Shown here: positions 23,401-31,397 of the stretch, piece after piece
How positions within the stretch are numbered: the first letter of the stretch is position 1
How the letters are laid out: the number at the start of each line of letters is the position of its first letter
Assembly (NCBI GenBank): GCA_031282525.1
Contig: JAITDN010000003.1
Span: forward strand, 1-64,000
Direction: 5' to 3'
Source: Candidatus Endomicrobiellum basalitermitum
Lineage (GTDB): Bacteria > Elusimicrobiota > Endomicrobiia > Endomicrobiales > Endomicrobiaceae
Length of the DNA: 64,000 nt
Made by a program: the position numbers and the translations under genes
The notes under the pieces: generated by a model
The model's database searches: none
The model's input: only the letters and a program-made list of their open reading frames with translations
What the model was told of the DNA's origin: nothing

Positions 23401-24933
23401 TTAAAAAGTAAACTCTTTTTGTTTTATTTGTTTTGATGTGATTTTTTGTCTTTTTTTTATATCAATATATTTTTCAGCAATTTTAATATCATTGAAGTTG
23501 ATTTTTTCAGTGCCTATAATTTGATAAGTTTCGTGTCCTTTACCAGCAATTAAAATAATATCGTCTTTACTTGCCATCATCAAAGCTTCTTTTATAGCTG
23601 TCTCTCTATCTATTATCACTTTATAATTCTCTCTGTTGGATTTTTTTATTCCAGTTTCTATATCTAAAATTATTTGATATGGATCCTCTGTTCTTGGATT
23701 ATCGGATGTTACAAAAACAAAATCACTCATTTCTGAAGCAGTTTTACCCATTAATGGTCTTTTTTCTCTATCTCTATTACCACCGCAACCAAAGACAATA
23801 ATAATTCTTTTAAATTTTAGGCTTTTTAGGACTTGTAGAACATTTTTTAGAGCATCATTAGTATGTGCATAATCAATGACTACTTCAAATCCCATTCCCT
23901 TTGTATCAATTTTTTCGAGTCTTCCGGGAATATTTCTTAGGTTATTTAAACCTTTAAGAATTTTTTCTAAAGAAATTCCATTATAAATAGCAACAATAAA
24001 AGCTGCTATAGCATTGTAAATATTATGCAAACCCATATGGTTTATTTCGACTTTTACCTTTTCATTATTAAAAAATAAATCGAATATAGTACCTTTGTTT
24101 GTAATTATAATATTTTCAGCTTTAAAACCTGTTGTATTTTTTTCTACAATAGAATAAAATTTCATTTCTGCATTAATTTTTGTTTTTGATAATTTTTTTC
24201 CATATGGGTCATCAATATTTATTACGGCATACTTTTTTGTTTTTTTTGTATACATCCCTAATCTTTTAAATAATATAGATTTGGCTTTAAAATAGTTATT
24301 CTCATTTTTGTGAAAATCTAAGTGATCTTGCGTTAAATTTGTAAAAACTGCTATATCGAAATCTATACCATATACTCTACCTAAACTTAAGGCATGTGAG
24401 GATACTTCCATTATAAGATATTTAATATTATTATCTACCATTTCTCTCATAATTCTGTAGATATCTAATGATTGCGGTGTTGTATTGTCTCCATTAATAA
24501 CTTTGTTTTTATATCTGTAATTAATTGTACCTATGATTCCACAATCAATATTTGAACTGATGAATATACTTTCGAGCATATAAGTAGTAGTTGTTTTGCC
24601 ATTTGTGCCGGTTATACCTATAATATTTAACTCTTTATCTGGATAGTTGTAGAATTTTGCACAAAAAAGTGACATAAAATAAAGGATATCTTCAACAATA
24701 ACTTGAGTTATATTGTTGTTAGTGTCATATTTTGTATTTGTAATAATTACAGAAGCACCTCTTAGTATTGCTTCGCTTATGTATTTTCTTCCGTTAGTAT
24801 TATAACCTGGAAGAGCAAAAAAAGCATAATTTATATCTATTTTCCTAGAATCGTATGATATTTCAGACACTTCGATATTGTCATCACCTATAATAATTAC
24901 ATTTTCATTTTGTAAAAGATTTTTTAATTTTAT
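23401..24933 (-). CDS. murE: UDP-MurNAc-L-Ala-D-Glu--diaminopimelate ligase, non-standard start
   Basis: Adds the third stem-peptide residue. Present are GITGTNGKTTTTY, TNLTQDHLDFH, VVIDYAHTNDAL and the DNPRTEDP motif, whose DNPR sequence is that of meso-diaminopimelate-type enzymes. The start is odd. The first conventional start codon is a GTG at 24870, but homology-like sequence continues upstream in frame (KLKNLLQ, then VIIIGDDNIEVSEISYDSRK). It begins at ATA AAA TTA at 24933, where other MurE proteins have ATG, with GAGGG nine bases before it. I therefore place the start at the ATA (511 residues). If ATA is not used, the protein would begin at the GTG and lack 21 residues. Confidence 0.9.
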   Translation of the reverse strand: MKLKNLLQNENVIIIGDDNIEVSEISYDSRKIDINYAFFALPGYNTNGRKYISEAILRGASVIITNTKYDTNNNITQVIVEDILYFMSLFCAKFYNYPDKELNIIGITGTNGKTTTTYMLESIFISSNIDCGIIGTINYRYKNKVINGDNTTPQSLDIYRIMREMVDNNIKYLIMEVSSHALSLGRVYGIDFDIAVFTNLTQDHLDFHKNENNYFKAKSILFKRLGMYTKKTKKYAVINIDDPYGKKLSKTKINAEMKFYSIVEKNTTGFKAENIIITNKGTIFDLFFNNEKVKVEINHMGLHNIYNAIAAFIVAIYNGISLEKILKGLNNLRNIPGRLEKIDTKGMGFEVVIDYAHTNDALKNVLQVLKSLKFKRIIIVFGCGGNRDREKRPLMGKTASEMSDFVFVTSDNPRTEDPYQIILDIETGIKKSNRENYKVIIDRETAIKEALMMASKDDIILIAGKGHETYQIIGTEKINFNDIKIAEKYIDIKKRQKITSKQIKQKEFTF

Positions 24934-24958
24934 AGTTTGTATCCCTCTTAATTAATTT

Positions 24959-26674
24959 TTAATCGTCTTTTATAATATTTAAATATTGAGCTGTTCTTTT
25001 AGCTATATTTGCAAAAACTGGTGATGCAACTGAAGAAGCATAATAGTTTGTGCTTTTTGGTTCATCAATGATAACGAGTATTACAATTTTTGGATTCATT
25101 GCAGGTACCATACCACAAAAGGAAGCAATATAATATTTGAGAGAATAGGTTTTCGTTATAGGATCAAACTTTTGTGCTGTTCCGGTTTTTCCTCCAACAG
25201 TATATCCGGGGATTTTTGCGCTTTTGCCAGTACCAAAATCTACAACATTTTTTAAAAGTTTCTTTAATATTTGTGCAGTTTCAATTGAAATCACTCTTCG
25301 TATTTCTTTATGATTACAAATATTCTCAACCGTTTTGATGTCACTTTTTTCTATATATTTTACAGAAGGTTTTACTAATATTCCATCGTTTGCAATAGCA
25401 GAGAAAGCATTTATCATCTGAATTGCTGTAACTCCTATACTTTGTCCAAAAGAAATTGTTGGTAGAGATAAGGCATTCCATTTTTTAATATCTTTTAAAA
25501 GCCCTTTTGTTTCATCTGGCAGATCGATACCTGTTAAAGAGTAGAATCCAAATTTTCTTATATATCTATATAAATTCTCTTTTCCGAGTTTTTGTGCAAT
25601 TTTTACCATAGCTATGTTCGATGATTGTTCTAAAGCTTTACTTAATGAAACACAGTCTTCAATTTTGTGATTGTCTTTTATGGTGTGATTTGCAATTTTA
25701 TATCTCCCATTTTCTAAATAAAAAACATCTGAAAGTTTTATTTTTTTTTCTTCTAATGCCGCGGAAACAGTGACGATTTTAAAAGTTGATCCAGGTTCAT
25801 AAATATCACTTATTGCTGAATTTTTTAAAATTTCAATATCCTTAATTTTAACAGAAGAGTCGAAATCAGGTAAAGAAACCATTGCAAGAATATTTCCAGT
25901 TTTAGGATCCTGAACTATACATATAGCTTTTTTTGCTTTATATTTTTCAAAGGTTTTTCGTAGTTCTTGCTCTGCTATAAACTGTATGGTACGGTCTATA
26001 CTAAGTTTAATATTCTGTCCACAAATTTTAGTTTTGTCCACAAATTTATCTCGTATTATATGTCCGCGCCCATCTCTTCTATTTTTGGTTACAATGTTGT
26101 TTCCTGATAAAACTTCATTATAACTTTTTTCAATACCTGCTAAACCATTTCCACTATAACCTGTTATCCCAAGAATATGGGCAAGAAGTTTTCCCTCTGG
26201 GTATTGTCTTATATATTTATTTTCAAATCCGACACCTTTTAATTTTTCATTTTTGATCTTATCGACAAACTTTGTGTCGACATTAAAAGCGATTGGAACA
26301 TAAGATGTTTTTCCAAATTCATCTAAATTTTTCTCTTTAACATTTATTCCGTTTTTAGATAAAATATTTTTTAATTTGCATAAATCTTCTATTATTTTGG
26401 GATCGAGAAATATATTGTATTTTTTTATACTTGAAGCAAGAATATTTCCTTTTGAATCTAAAATGTCACCACGTTTTGCTATTTCAACATTTTCACGATT
26501 TATCATTTTCTCAACCGTAGTATTTATTTTAGTGTGTAAAAAAATTTGAATAAGTATAAGTTTTATAAATAAAATAAAAAAAAATATAAAAACTACAAGT
26601 GTAAGTAATATTTTTCTATCAATTTGTTTCATATTTTTTATCATATGAATATGTTGCTTAAATTTATAATTCAC
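24959..26674 (-). CDS. ftsI: Septal penicillin-binding protein (FtsI/PBP3 class B transpeptidase)
   Basis: Cross-links peptidoglycan at the septum together with FtsW. 571 residues: a membrane anchor at about 22-45, the dimerisation domain with REN-like region (RGDILDSKGNILA), then the transpeptidase domain with the active-site serine in EPGSTFKIVT, SSN in EQSSNIAM, and KTG in VGGKTGTAQK. The gene follows ftsL and precedes murE, the standard order. A second possible start lies at an internal ATG just before KQIDRK. Confidence 0.95.
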   Translation of the reverse strand: MNYKFKQHIHMIKNMKQIDRKILLTLVVFIFFFILFIKLILIQIFLHTKINTTVEKMINRENVEIAKRGDILDSKGNILASSIKKYNIFLDPKIIEDLCKLKNILSKNGINVKEKNLDEFGKTSYVPIAFNVDTKFVDKIKNEKLKGVGFENKYIRQYPEGKLLAHILGITGYSGNGLAGIEKSYNEVLSGNNIVTKNRRDGRGHIIRDKFVDKTKICGQNIKLSIDRTIQFIAEQELRKTFEKYKAKKAICIVQDPKTGNILAMVSLPDFDSSVKIKDIEILKNSAISDIYEPGSTFKIVTVSAALEEKKIKLSDVFYLENGRYKIANHTIKDNHKIEDCVSLSKALEQSSNIAMVKIAQKLGKENLYRYIRKFGFYSLTGIDLPDETKGLLKDIKKWNALSLPTISFGQSIGVTAIQMINAFSAIANDGILVKPSVKYIEKSDIKTVENICNHKEIRRVISIETAQILKKLLKNVVDFGTGKSAKIPGYTVGGKTGTAQKFDPITKTYSLKYYIASFCGMVPAMNPKIVILVIIDEPKSTNYYASSVASPVFANIAKRTAQYLNIIKDD

Positions 26675-26761
26675 AAATAAGTAATTTATTCATTCACATT
26701 GAAAATATATAAAAGTTAGAAAAAAAATTATTAAAAATAAATATATATTAAAGAATAAAAA

Positions 26762-27013
26762 TTAGTCAATATAGACTATAGAATTTTCATCTGGAGTTGA
26801 AAGATTTTTTTCTTTAGCAATTTTGTCCATTTTCTCAAGTGCAAGTATTGAATTGATTTTTAATTTTAAAGAATCATTTTCTGAGTTAATATTGTCGTAT
26901 TCGGACTGCAGCCTACTTACTTTATAAGCGTACCTTATGGAAGTATTTTGTTGCCAAAGATAAATAAAAATACTTAAAATTATTATTATAAGCAGTAAAA
27001 ATGGTTTATACAT
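26762..27013 (-). CDS. ftsL: FtsL-like cell division protein
   Basis: 83 residues: one N-terminal membrane helix (about 4-18), then a coiled coil (YKVSRLQSEYDNINSENDSLKLKINSI) and a short tail with LEKMDKIAKEKNLS. Sequence is poorly conserved in this family; the call relies on this topology and on position between rsmH and ftsI. It overlaps rsmH by eight bases. Confidence 0.8.
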   Translation of the reverse strand: MYKPFLLLIIIILSIFIYLWQQNTSIRYAYKVSRLQSEYDNINSENDSLKLKINSILALEKMDKIAKEKNLSTPDENSIVYID

Positions 27014-27896
27014 TTATTTTCTCTGCTACCCTCATTTTTGCGCTCCTACTTTTGTAATTGTTTTGTATCTCTTTCTTTGAAGGTGTAATAATTTTTTTTG
27101 TAATTATTTTGTATACTTTATAATTAGAGTTGTGTTTAAAATTCTTTTTTACTATCCTATCTTCTAGAGAGTGGAAACTTATTATAGCTATTCTCCCTCC
27201 CGTATTTAATAATCTAGGAGTATCTAGTAATAAAGCTTCCAGATTTTTAAGTTCATTATTTATAAAAATCCTTAAAGCTTGAAAAACTTTTGTTGCTGGA
27301 TTTTTTTTACCATTGATTCTTTTAACAGAATGTATTATTTCTTGAAGTTTAATCGCAGTGTCTATTATCATTGTTTTTCTGCGTAGAACGATAGCTTTAG
27401 CAATTTGTCTAGATTTGTATTCCTCTCCATATGTATAAAAAATATCAGCTAAATCTTCAGATGAGTAAGAGTTAATTATTTCTTTTGCTGTTAATTTATT
27501 TCTATTGTCCATTCTCATATCAAGAATATCAGAATTAAAAGAGAAACCTCTCACTAAATTTCCTAATTGTTTTGATGAGACTCCTAAATCAGCTAAAACA
27601 CCATCAACTTTACTTACATTTATTTTTAATAAGAATTTCCTTATATTTTTGAAATTTTCTCTTATAAATATTACCCTGCCTTTAAGAAGATTTTCTTCTT
27701 CAAAAAATCTTTTTGAGACATCCTCATCCCAGTCAAAAGCAATTATTTTAATATTTTTGAAGTTGTTGAGTAAGTGTAATGTATGTCCTCCATCTCCAAA
27801 AGTACAATCAATATATAAACCATTAGGGTTGTTTACTAAATAATTTGATACTTCTAGAGGCATTACTGGAATATGATTCATTGTATTATTGTGCAA
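27006..27896 (-). CDS. rsmH: 16S rRNA m4C1402 methyltransferase RsmH
   Basis: N4-methylates C1402 in the ribosomal P site. 296 residues: HIPVMPLEVSNYL, the SAM motif DCTFGDGGHTLHLL, VDGVLADLGVSSKQL, RGFSFNSDILDMRMD, and FHSLEDRIVKKNF. First gene of the division cluster here; no mraZ lies upstream, where the RNase P RNA gene is found instead. Confidence 0.96.
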   Translation of the reverse strand: MHNNTMNHIPVMPLEVSNYLVNNPNGLYIDCTFGDGGHTLHLLNNFKNIKIIAFDWDEDVSKRFFEEENLLKGRVIFIRENFKNIRKFLLKINVSKVDGVLADLGVSSKQLGNLVRGFSFNSDILDMRMDNRNKLTAKEIINSYSSEDLADIFYTYGEEYKSRQIAKAIVLRRKTMIIDTAIKLQEIIHSVKRINGKKNPATKVFQALRIFINNELKNLEALLLDTPRLLNTGGRIAIISFHSLEDRIVKKNFKHNSNYKVYKIITKKIITPSKKEIQNNYKSRSAKMRVAEKINV

Positions 27897-28007
27897 ATTA
27901 ATTAATTAATGAGAAAATTATGCAATAAAAAGCTTTGATATAAGATTTTATAAAAAGAATAAGAGCAAGTATGTTACACACTCTATATAGTTAATCAGTA
28001 TTATTCT

Positions 28008-28355
28008 AGAGACGGATTGTACACCGAATTTTGTCTTTTAAAATGAGGATTAAAAGTGCAATCATTTCTCTGCCGTTAAAATCACTTTTAGCGGTCAAGC
28101 GACTATAATTCAGTCTTGCTTTATAGTAAGGCTTTAGCCGTTTCACTTTTTGCATTGCTGCAAAAACTTATCCTTTTGTATGTTATTAGGATATTTTTTT
28201 TGTTTCCAAAAAAAACGTCTCTGTTCGCACCTCTACTCTTGAGAGCGATAGGGATTACCTACTACCATTTTCTGCAATATCATTTTCTGCAGCTAAAGTT
28301 CGGACTTTCCTCTTTACAATAAAATTAAGTGTAAAGCGATTGCATATCCGTCTCT
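28008..28355 (-). ncRNA. rnpB: RNase P RNA (bacterial type A-like)
   Basis: Catalytic RNA that matures tRNA 5' ends. The two ends pair (AGAGACGGAT at the 5' end with ATCCGTCTCT at the 3' end, stem P1). The conserved block GAGGAAAGTCCG is at 28301-28312, and the 3' conserved ACAAAATTCGG at 28024-28034, one base off the usual ACAGAATTCGG. Total about 348 bases fits. It starts 12 bases beyond the zinc-ribbon gene stop. A TATATATATA run lies directly upstream and may belong to its promoter. Confidence 0.95.
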
Positions 28356-28367
28356 ATATATATATAA

Positions 28368-29087
28368 TTAATTTTTTAATAGTATTCTAGAGCAATTATC
28401 GCAAAATACAAGTTCATGATATTTTTGTATTTGATTTATTAATTGTGGCCTTAATAACATTCCGCAACCTCCGCAACTTTCACCATCAATTATACAAATC
28501 ACTTTTTCGTTACGACCATCATCAAGTAACCTTTCGTATTGTGATAATATAGTTTTATTAACTTTTAGTTTTTGTTTTTCCCTTTCTTTTTCTATTTCAC
28601 TTATTTCTTTTTCAAGTTTTTCCGTAAATCTTTTAAATTCATATATTTCATTTTTAACTTTTTGTTCAATTTCTTTTAATTCATTCTCATTGGTCTTAAC
28701 AATTATATATTCTTTATCTATTTTTTCCATAAGTTCCAAAATTTCGTCTTCAAGGATATTTTTGTATTCTTTTGTTTTTTCTATTTCTGAAAGTAATGTT
28801 TTGTAAGTATCGTTTGATTTAACAATATTTAATTCCATTAAATATTTATTAATTTTTTTTTCTTTTGAGTCAAGTAATGTTTCCTTCTCATTTTTTAAAG
28901 AGTTTAGTCTAATGAAATTCTCCTTTCTAATTTTCAATTTAATCTTTTTGTTTTCTAACTCTAAAACTTTCTTTTTCTCTTCAATTTCAAAAGGAATTTT
29001 ATTGATTTTTTCTCTGAGATTATATATTTCGACATCGTGTTTCTGTAATTCGTATAATAGCTCTAAATCTTGCTTTAAATTTTCCAT
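28368..29087 (-). CDS. Coiled-coil protein with C4 zinc ribbon
   Basis: 239 residues. About 180 residues of charged coiled coil are followed by a C-terminal zinc ribbon with two cysteine pairs (CGGCG...CDNC) and the family wording GESCGGCGMLLRPQ. This is the architecture of the C4-type zinc ribbon family (PF02591-like), seen in many bacteria next to rnpB; function unsettled, with nucleic-acid binding proposed. Confidence 0.85.
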   Translation of the reverse strand: MENLKQDLELLYELQKHDVEIYNLREKINKIPFEIEEKKKVLELENKKIKLKIRKENFIRLNSLKNEKETLLDSKEKKINKYLMELNIVKSNDTYKTLLSEIEKTKEYKNILEDEILELMEKIDKEYIIVKTNENELKEIEQKVKNEIYEFKRFTEKLEKEISEIEKEREKQKLKVNKTILSQYERLLDDGRNEKVICIIDGESCGGCGMLLRPQLINQIQKYHELVFCDNCSRILLKN

Positions 29088-29115
29088 TTATACCTTTAAT
29101 ATATCTAGAGTTGAT

Positions 29116-29187
29116 TGGGTAGTACAGGACTCGAACCTGTGACCACTCACGTGTGAGGAGAGTGCTCTTCCACTGAGCTAACTACCC
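29116..29187 (-). tRNA. tRNA-Val (anticodon CAC)
   Basis: A 72-base cloverleaf with acceptor GGGTAGT/ACTACCC, D arm GCTC/GAGC, T arm ACAGG/CCTGT. The anticodon loop CTCACAC gives CAC. The anticodon stem CTCTC/GTGAG holds a U-U mismatch at position 30-40, where CTCAC would pair fully. Discriminator A, no encoded CCA. Confidence 0.9.
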
Positions 29188-29259
29188 CCGTTTAAGTATA
29201 TAGCAGATTTTATGAATTCTACAATCCCAAAAACTCCCGATTTATAAATATCTCTTATT

Positions 29260-29333
29260 TGGGCCTGGTAGGACTTGAACCTACGACCATTCGATTATGA
29301 GTCGAGTGCTCTAACCAACTGAGCTACAGGCCC
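29260..29333 (-). tRNA. tRNA-Ile2 (anticodon CAT, lysidine type)
   Basis: A 74-base cloverleaf: acceptor GGGCCTG/CAGGCCC, T arm GTAGG/CCTAC. The anticodon loop is CTCATAA within GACTCATAATCG, the motif of isoleucine tRNAs whose C34 is changed to lysidine by TilS, not of methionine tRNAs. A C-A mismatch closes the outer end of the anticodon stem. No encoded CCA. Confidence 0.9.
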
Positions 29334-29490
29334 AATAGGCAAATATAAGTGTCTAACTACGACCATTTTAAATTATACTCAAAAAAACGACATCAAGTCA
29401 AATAAATTTTTTCTGGTTATTTAAAGAACTATAGTAAAAATATTACTTTGTATTAATTTTTGTTTTAATATTTTACTATTAATGATAAAG

Positions 29491-31389
29491 CTATTTTATA
29501 GAATTGATCCATTCATTAGCGCTGCTTTCAGTTGCCATTCTCCAATCACTACGTGGAGAAAGAGATATTGTTCCAACTTTTATTCCATCTGGTGCACAGT
29601 TACGTTTAAACTGATTTGCAAAAAAGCGCTTAATAAAAATTTTGAGATGTTTTTTTATTTCCTCTTTACTATATTTATCTTTAAAAGCTTTTGTAGCAAG
29701 CATAAGAGTTTTGTCTGGAGTTTGTCCAAAGCGTAAAGTATAGTATATAAAGAAATCGTGAAGTTCAAATGGTCCTATTATATCTTCAGTTTTTTGTGAA
29801 ATTCTCCCTTTGTCTGCTGGAAGAAGTTCAGGACTGATTTCTGTGTTTAGAACAGAAAGTAAAGCTTTTTTATATTTTTTAACTCTTTCAGATTCATAGG
29901 ATATTATATATCTTATGAGAGTTTTGGGTATTGAAGAGTTTACGGCGTACATAGACATATGATCCCCATTGTATGTACACCAACCGAGTGCATTTTCAGA
30001 TAAATCGCTTGTACCAATGACTAAACCTTTTTCTATATTAGCTATATCCATTAAAATTTGCATACGTTCACGGGCTTGTGCATTTTCATATGCAATGTCT
30101 GTATTCCCAATATGTTTTATGTTGTTTAAATGATTTTTAAGTATTTCGTTTATTGGAATTTTTCTGATTTGTATTTTAAGTGCCTTTGCAAGTTTTGAGA
30201 CGTTTTCCATAGTTTGTGTACTTGTACCAGGTCCAGGCATAGTAATAGCTATTATGTCTTTTTTGTTTCTATTTAAAATTTCATAACTTCTTAATATAAC
30301 TAAGAGTGAAAGACAGGAATCAAGTCCACCAGAAACACCAATTACTGCATTGAGTCCTGTAAGTTTTAATCTTTCTGCGAGGGCTCTTGACTGTATTTGA
30401 AGTATGAGTTCTGCTCGAGTGGATACAGATTGTAGATCATTTGGAATAAAAGGTAAAGGAGAAATATGGCGTATAAGTTTTGTGCCCATATTGTCAAAAT
30501 TGAATTCCACTATATGGTAGCTACTAGTAATTGAATTGATTTTAAAAACATTAAGTCTGCGACGTTCATAGGCGAGTTGACAAGTGTCTATTTCACATAT
30601 TGTAAGTCCGTTCTCAAAAAGTTTACTCTCAACAAGAATTTTACCATTTTCAGCTATAATACGATGACCTGAAAAAATTATATCACTAACCGACTCACCG
30701 CTTCCAGCAGAAGCATAAACATAACCTGCCAATAAACGACCACTTTGTGATTTTATGAGAGTCTTTCTGTATTCACTTTTCCCTATAAGTTCATTAGACG
30801 CGGAAAGGTTTACAATAATTGATGCTCCAGCTTGAGCGTGACGATTAGATGGTGGAGATATTACAAACATATCTTCACATATTTCCGCAGAAATTTTGAT
30901 ATTTTCATTGTTTTTAGCTTCAAAAATTATATTTGTTCCAAAAGGTACGTTTTGTCCACATAAATTTATAGAGTCTGAGACATTTTTAGTTGGAATAAAA
31001 TAACGAAGCTCATAAAATTCAGCATATGATGGCAAAGCGGTTTTAGGCACAATACCCAAAATTTTTCCATTTTGAAAGACAACAGCACAAGAATAAAGTT
31101 TCTCTTTGTGTAAAATTGGAGATCCAACAAAAATAAGAGCTTTTTTATCAAGAGTAGCTTTACATATTTGATTGATGGCATCGCTGATTGAACGTATTAT
31201 AACATCTGACAGAAATAATTCTCCACATGTGTATCCTGTTATGCATAGTTCAGGAAAAACTAAAAGCTCAACACCGTAAATATTTGCTTTTTTTATAAGC
31301 TTTATTATTTCTATAGCATTTGCTGAAGGGTTTGCTAGTTTTATATTGGGTGTTGCTGCTGCCGTTTTAATAAAACCATATTTCATCAT
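29491..31389 (-). CDS. nadE: Glutamine-dependent NAD+ synthetase
   Basis: Last step of NAD synthesis: amidation of deamido-NAD with ammonia from glutamine. 632 residues. The N-terminal nitrilase-type glutaminase has the Glu-Lys-Cys triad region (FPELCITGYTCGEL, KTALPSYAEFYE, SAEICEDMFV). The C-terminal synthetase has the ATP loop GVSGGLDSCLSLL and GTSDLSENALGWCTYNGDHMS. It begins eight bases after priA ends. Confidence 0.95.
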   Translation of the reverse strand: MMKYGFIKTAAATPNIKLANPSANAIEIIKLIKKANIYGVELLVFPELCITGYTCGELFLSDVIIRSISDAINQICKATLDKKALIFVGSPILHKEKLYSCAVVFQNGKILGIVPKTALPSYAEFYELRYFIPTKNVSDSINLCGQNVPFGTNIIFEAKNNENIKISAEICEDMFVISPPSNRHAQAGASIIVNLSASNELIGKSEYRKTLIKSQSGRLLAGYVYASAGSGESVSDIIFSGHRIIAENGKILVESKLFENGLTICEIDTCQLAYERRRLNVFKINSITSSYHIVEFNFDNMGTKLIRHISPLPFIPNDLQSVSTRAELILQIQSRALAERLKLTGLNAVIGVSGGLDSCLSLLVILRSYEILNRNKKDIIAITMPGPGTSTQTMENVSKLAKALKIQIRKIPINEILKNHLNNIKHIGNTDIAYENAQARERMQILMDIANIEKGLVIGTSDLSENALGWCTYNGDHMSMYAVNSSIPKTLIRYIISYESERVKKYKKALLSVLNTEISPELLPADKGRISQKTEDIIGPFELHDFFIYYTLRFGQTPDKTLMLATKAFKDKYSKEEIKKHLKIFIKRFFANQFKRNCAPDGIKVGTISLSPRSDWRMATESSANEWINSIK

Positions 31390-31397
31390 TCCTCTTT

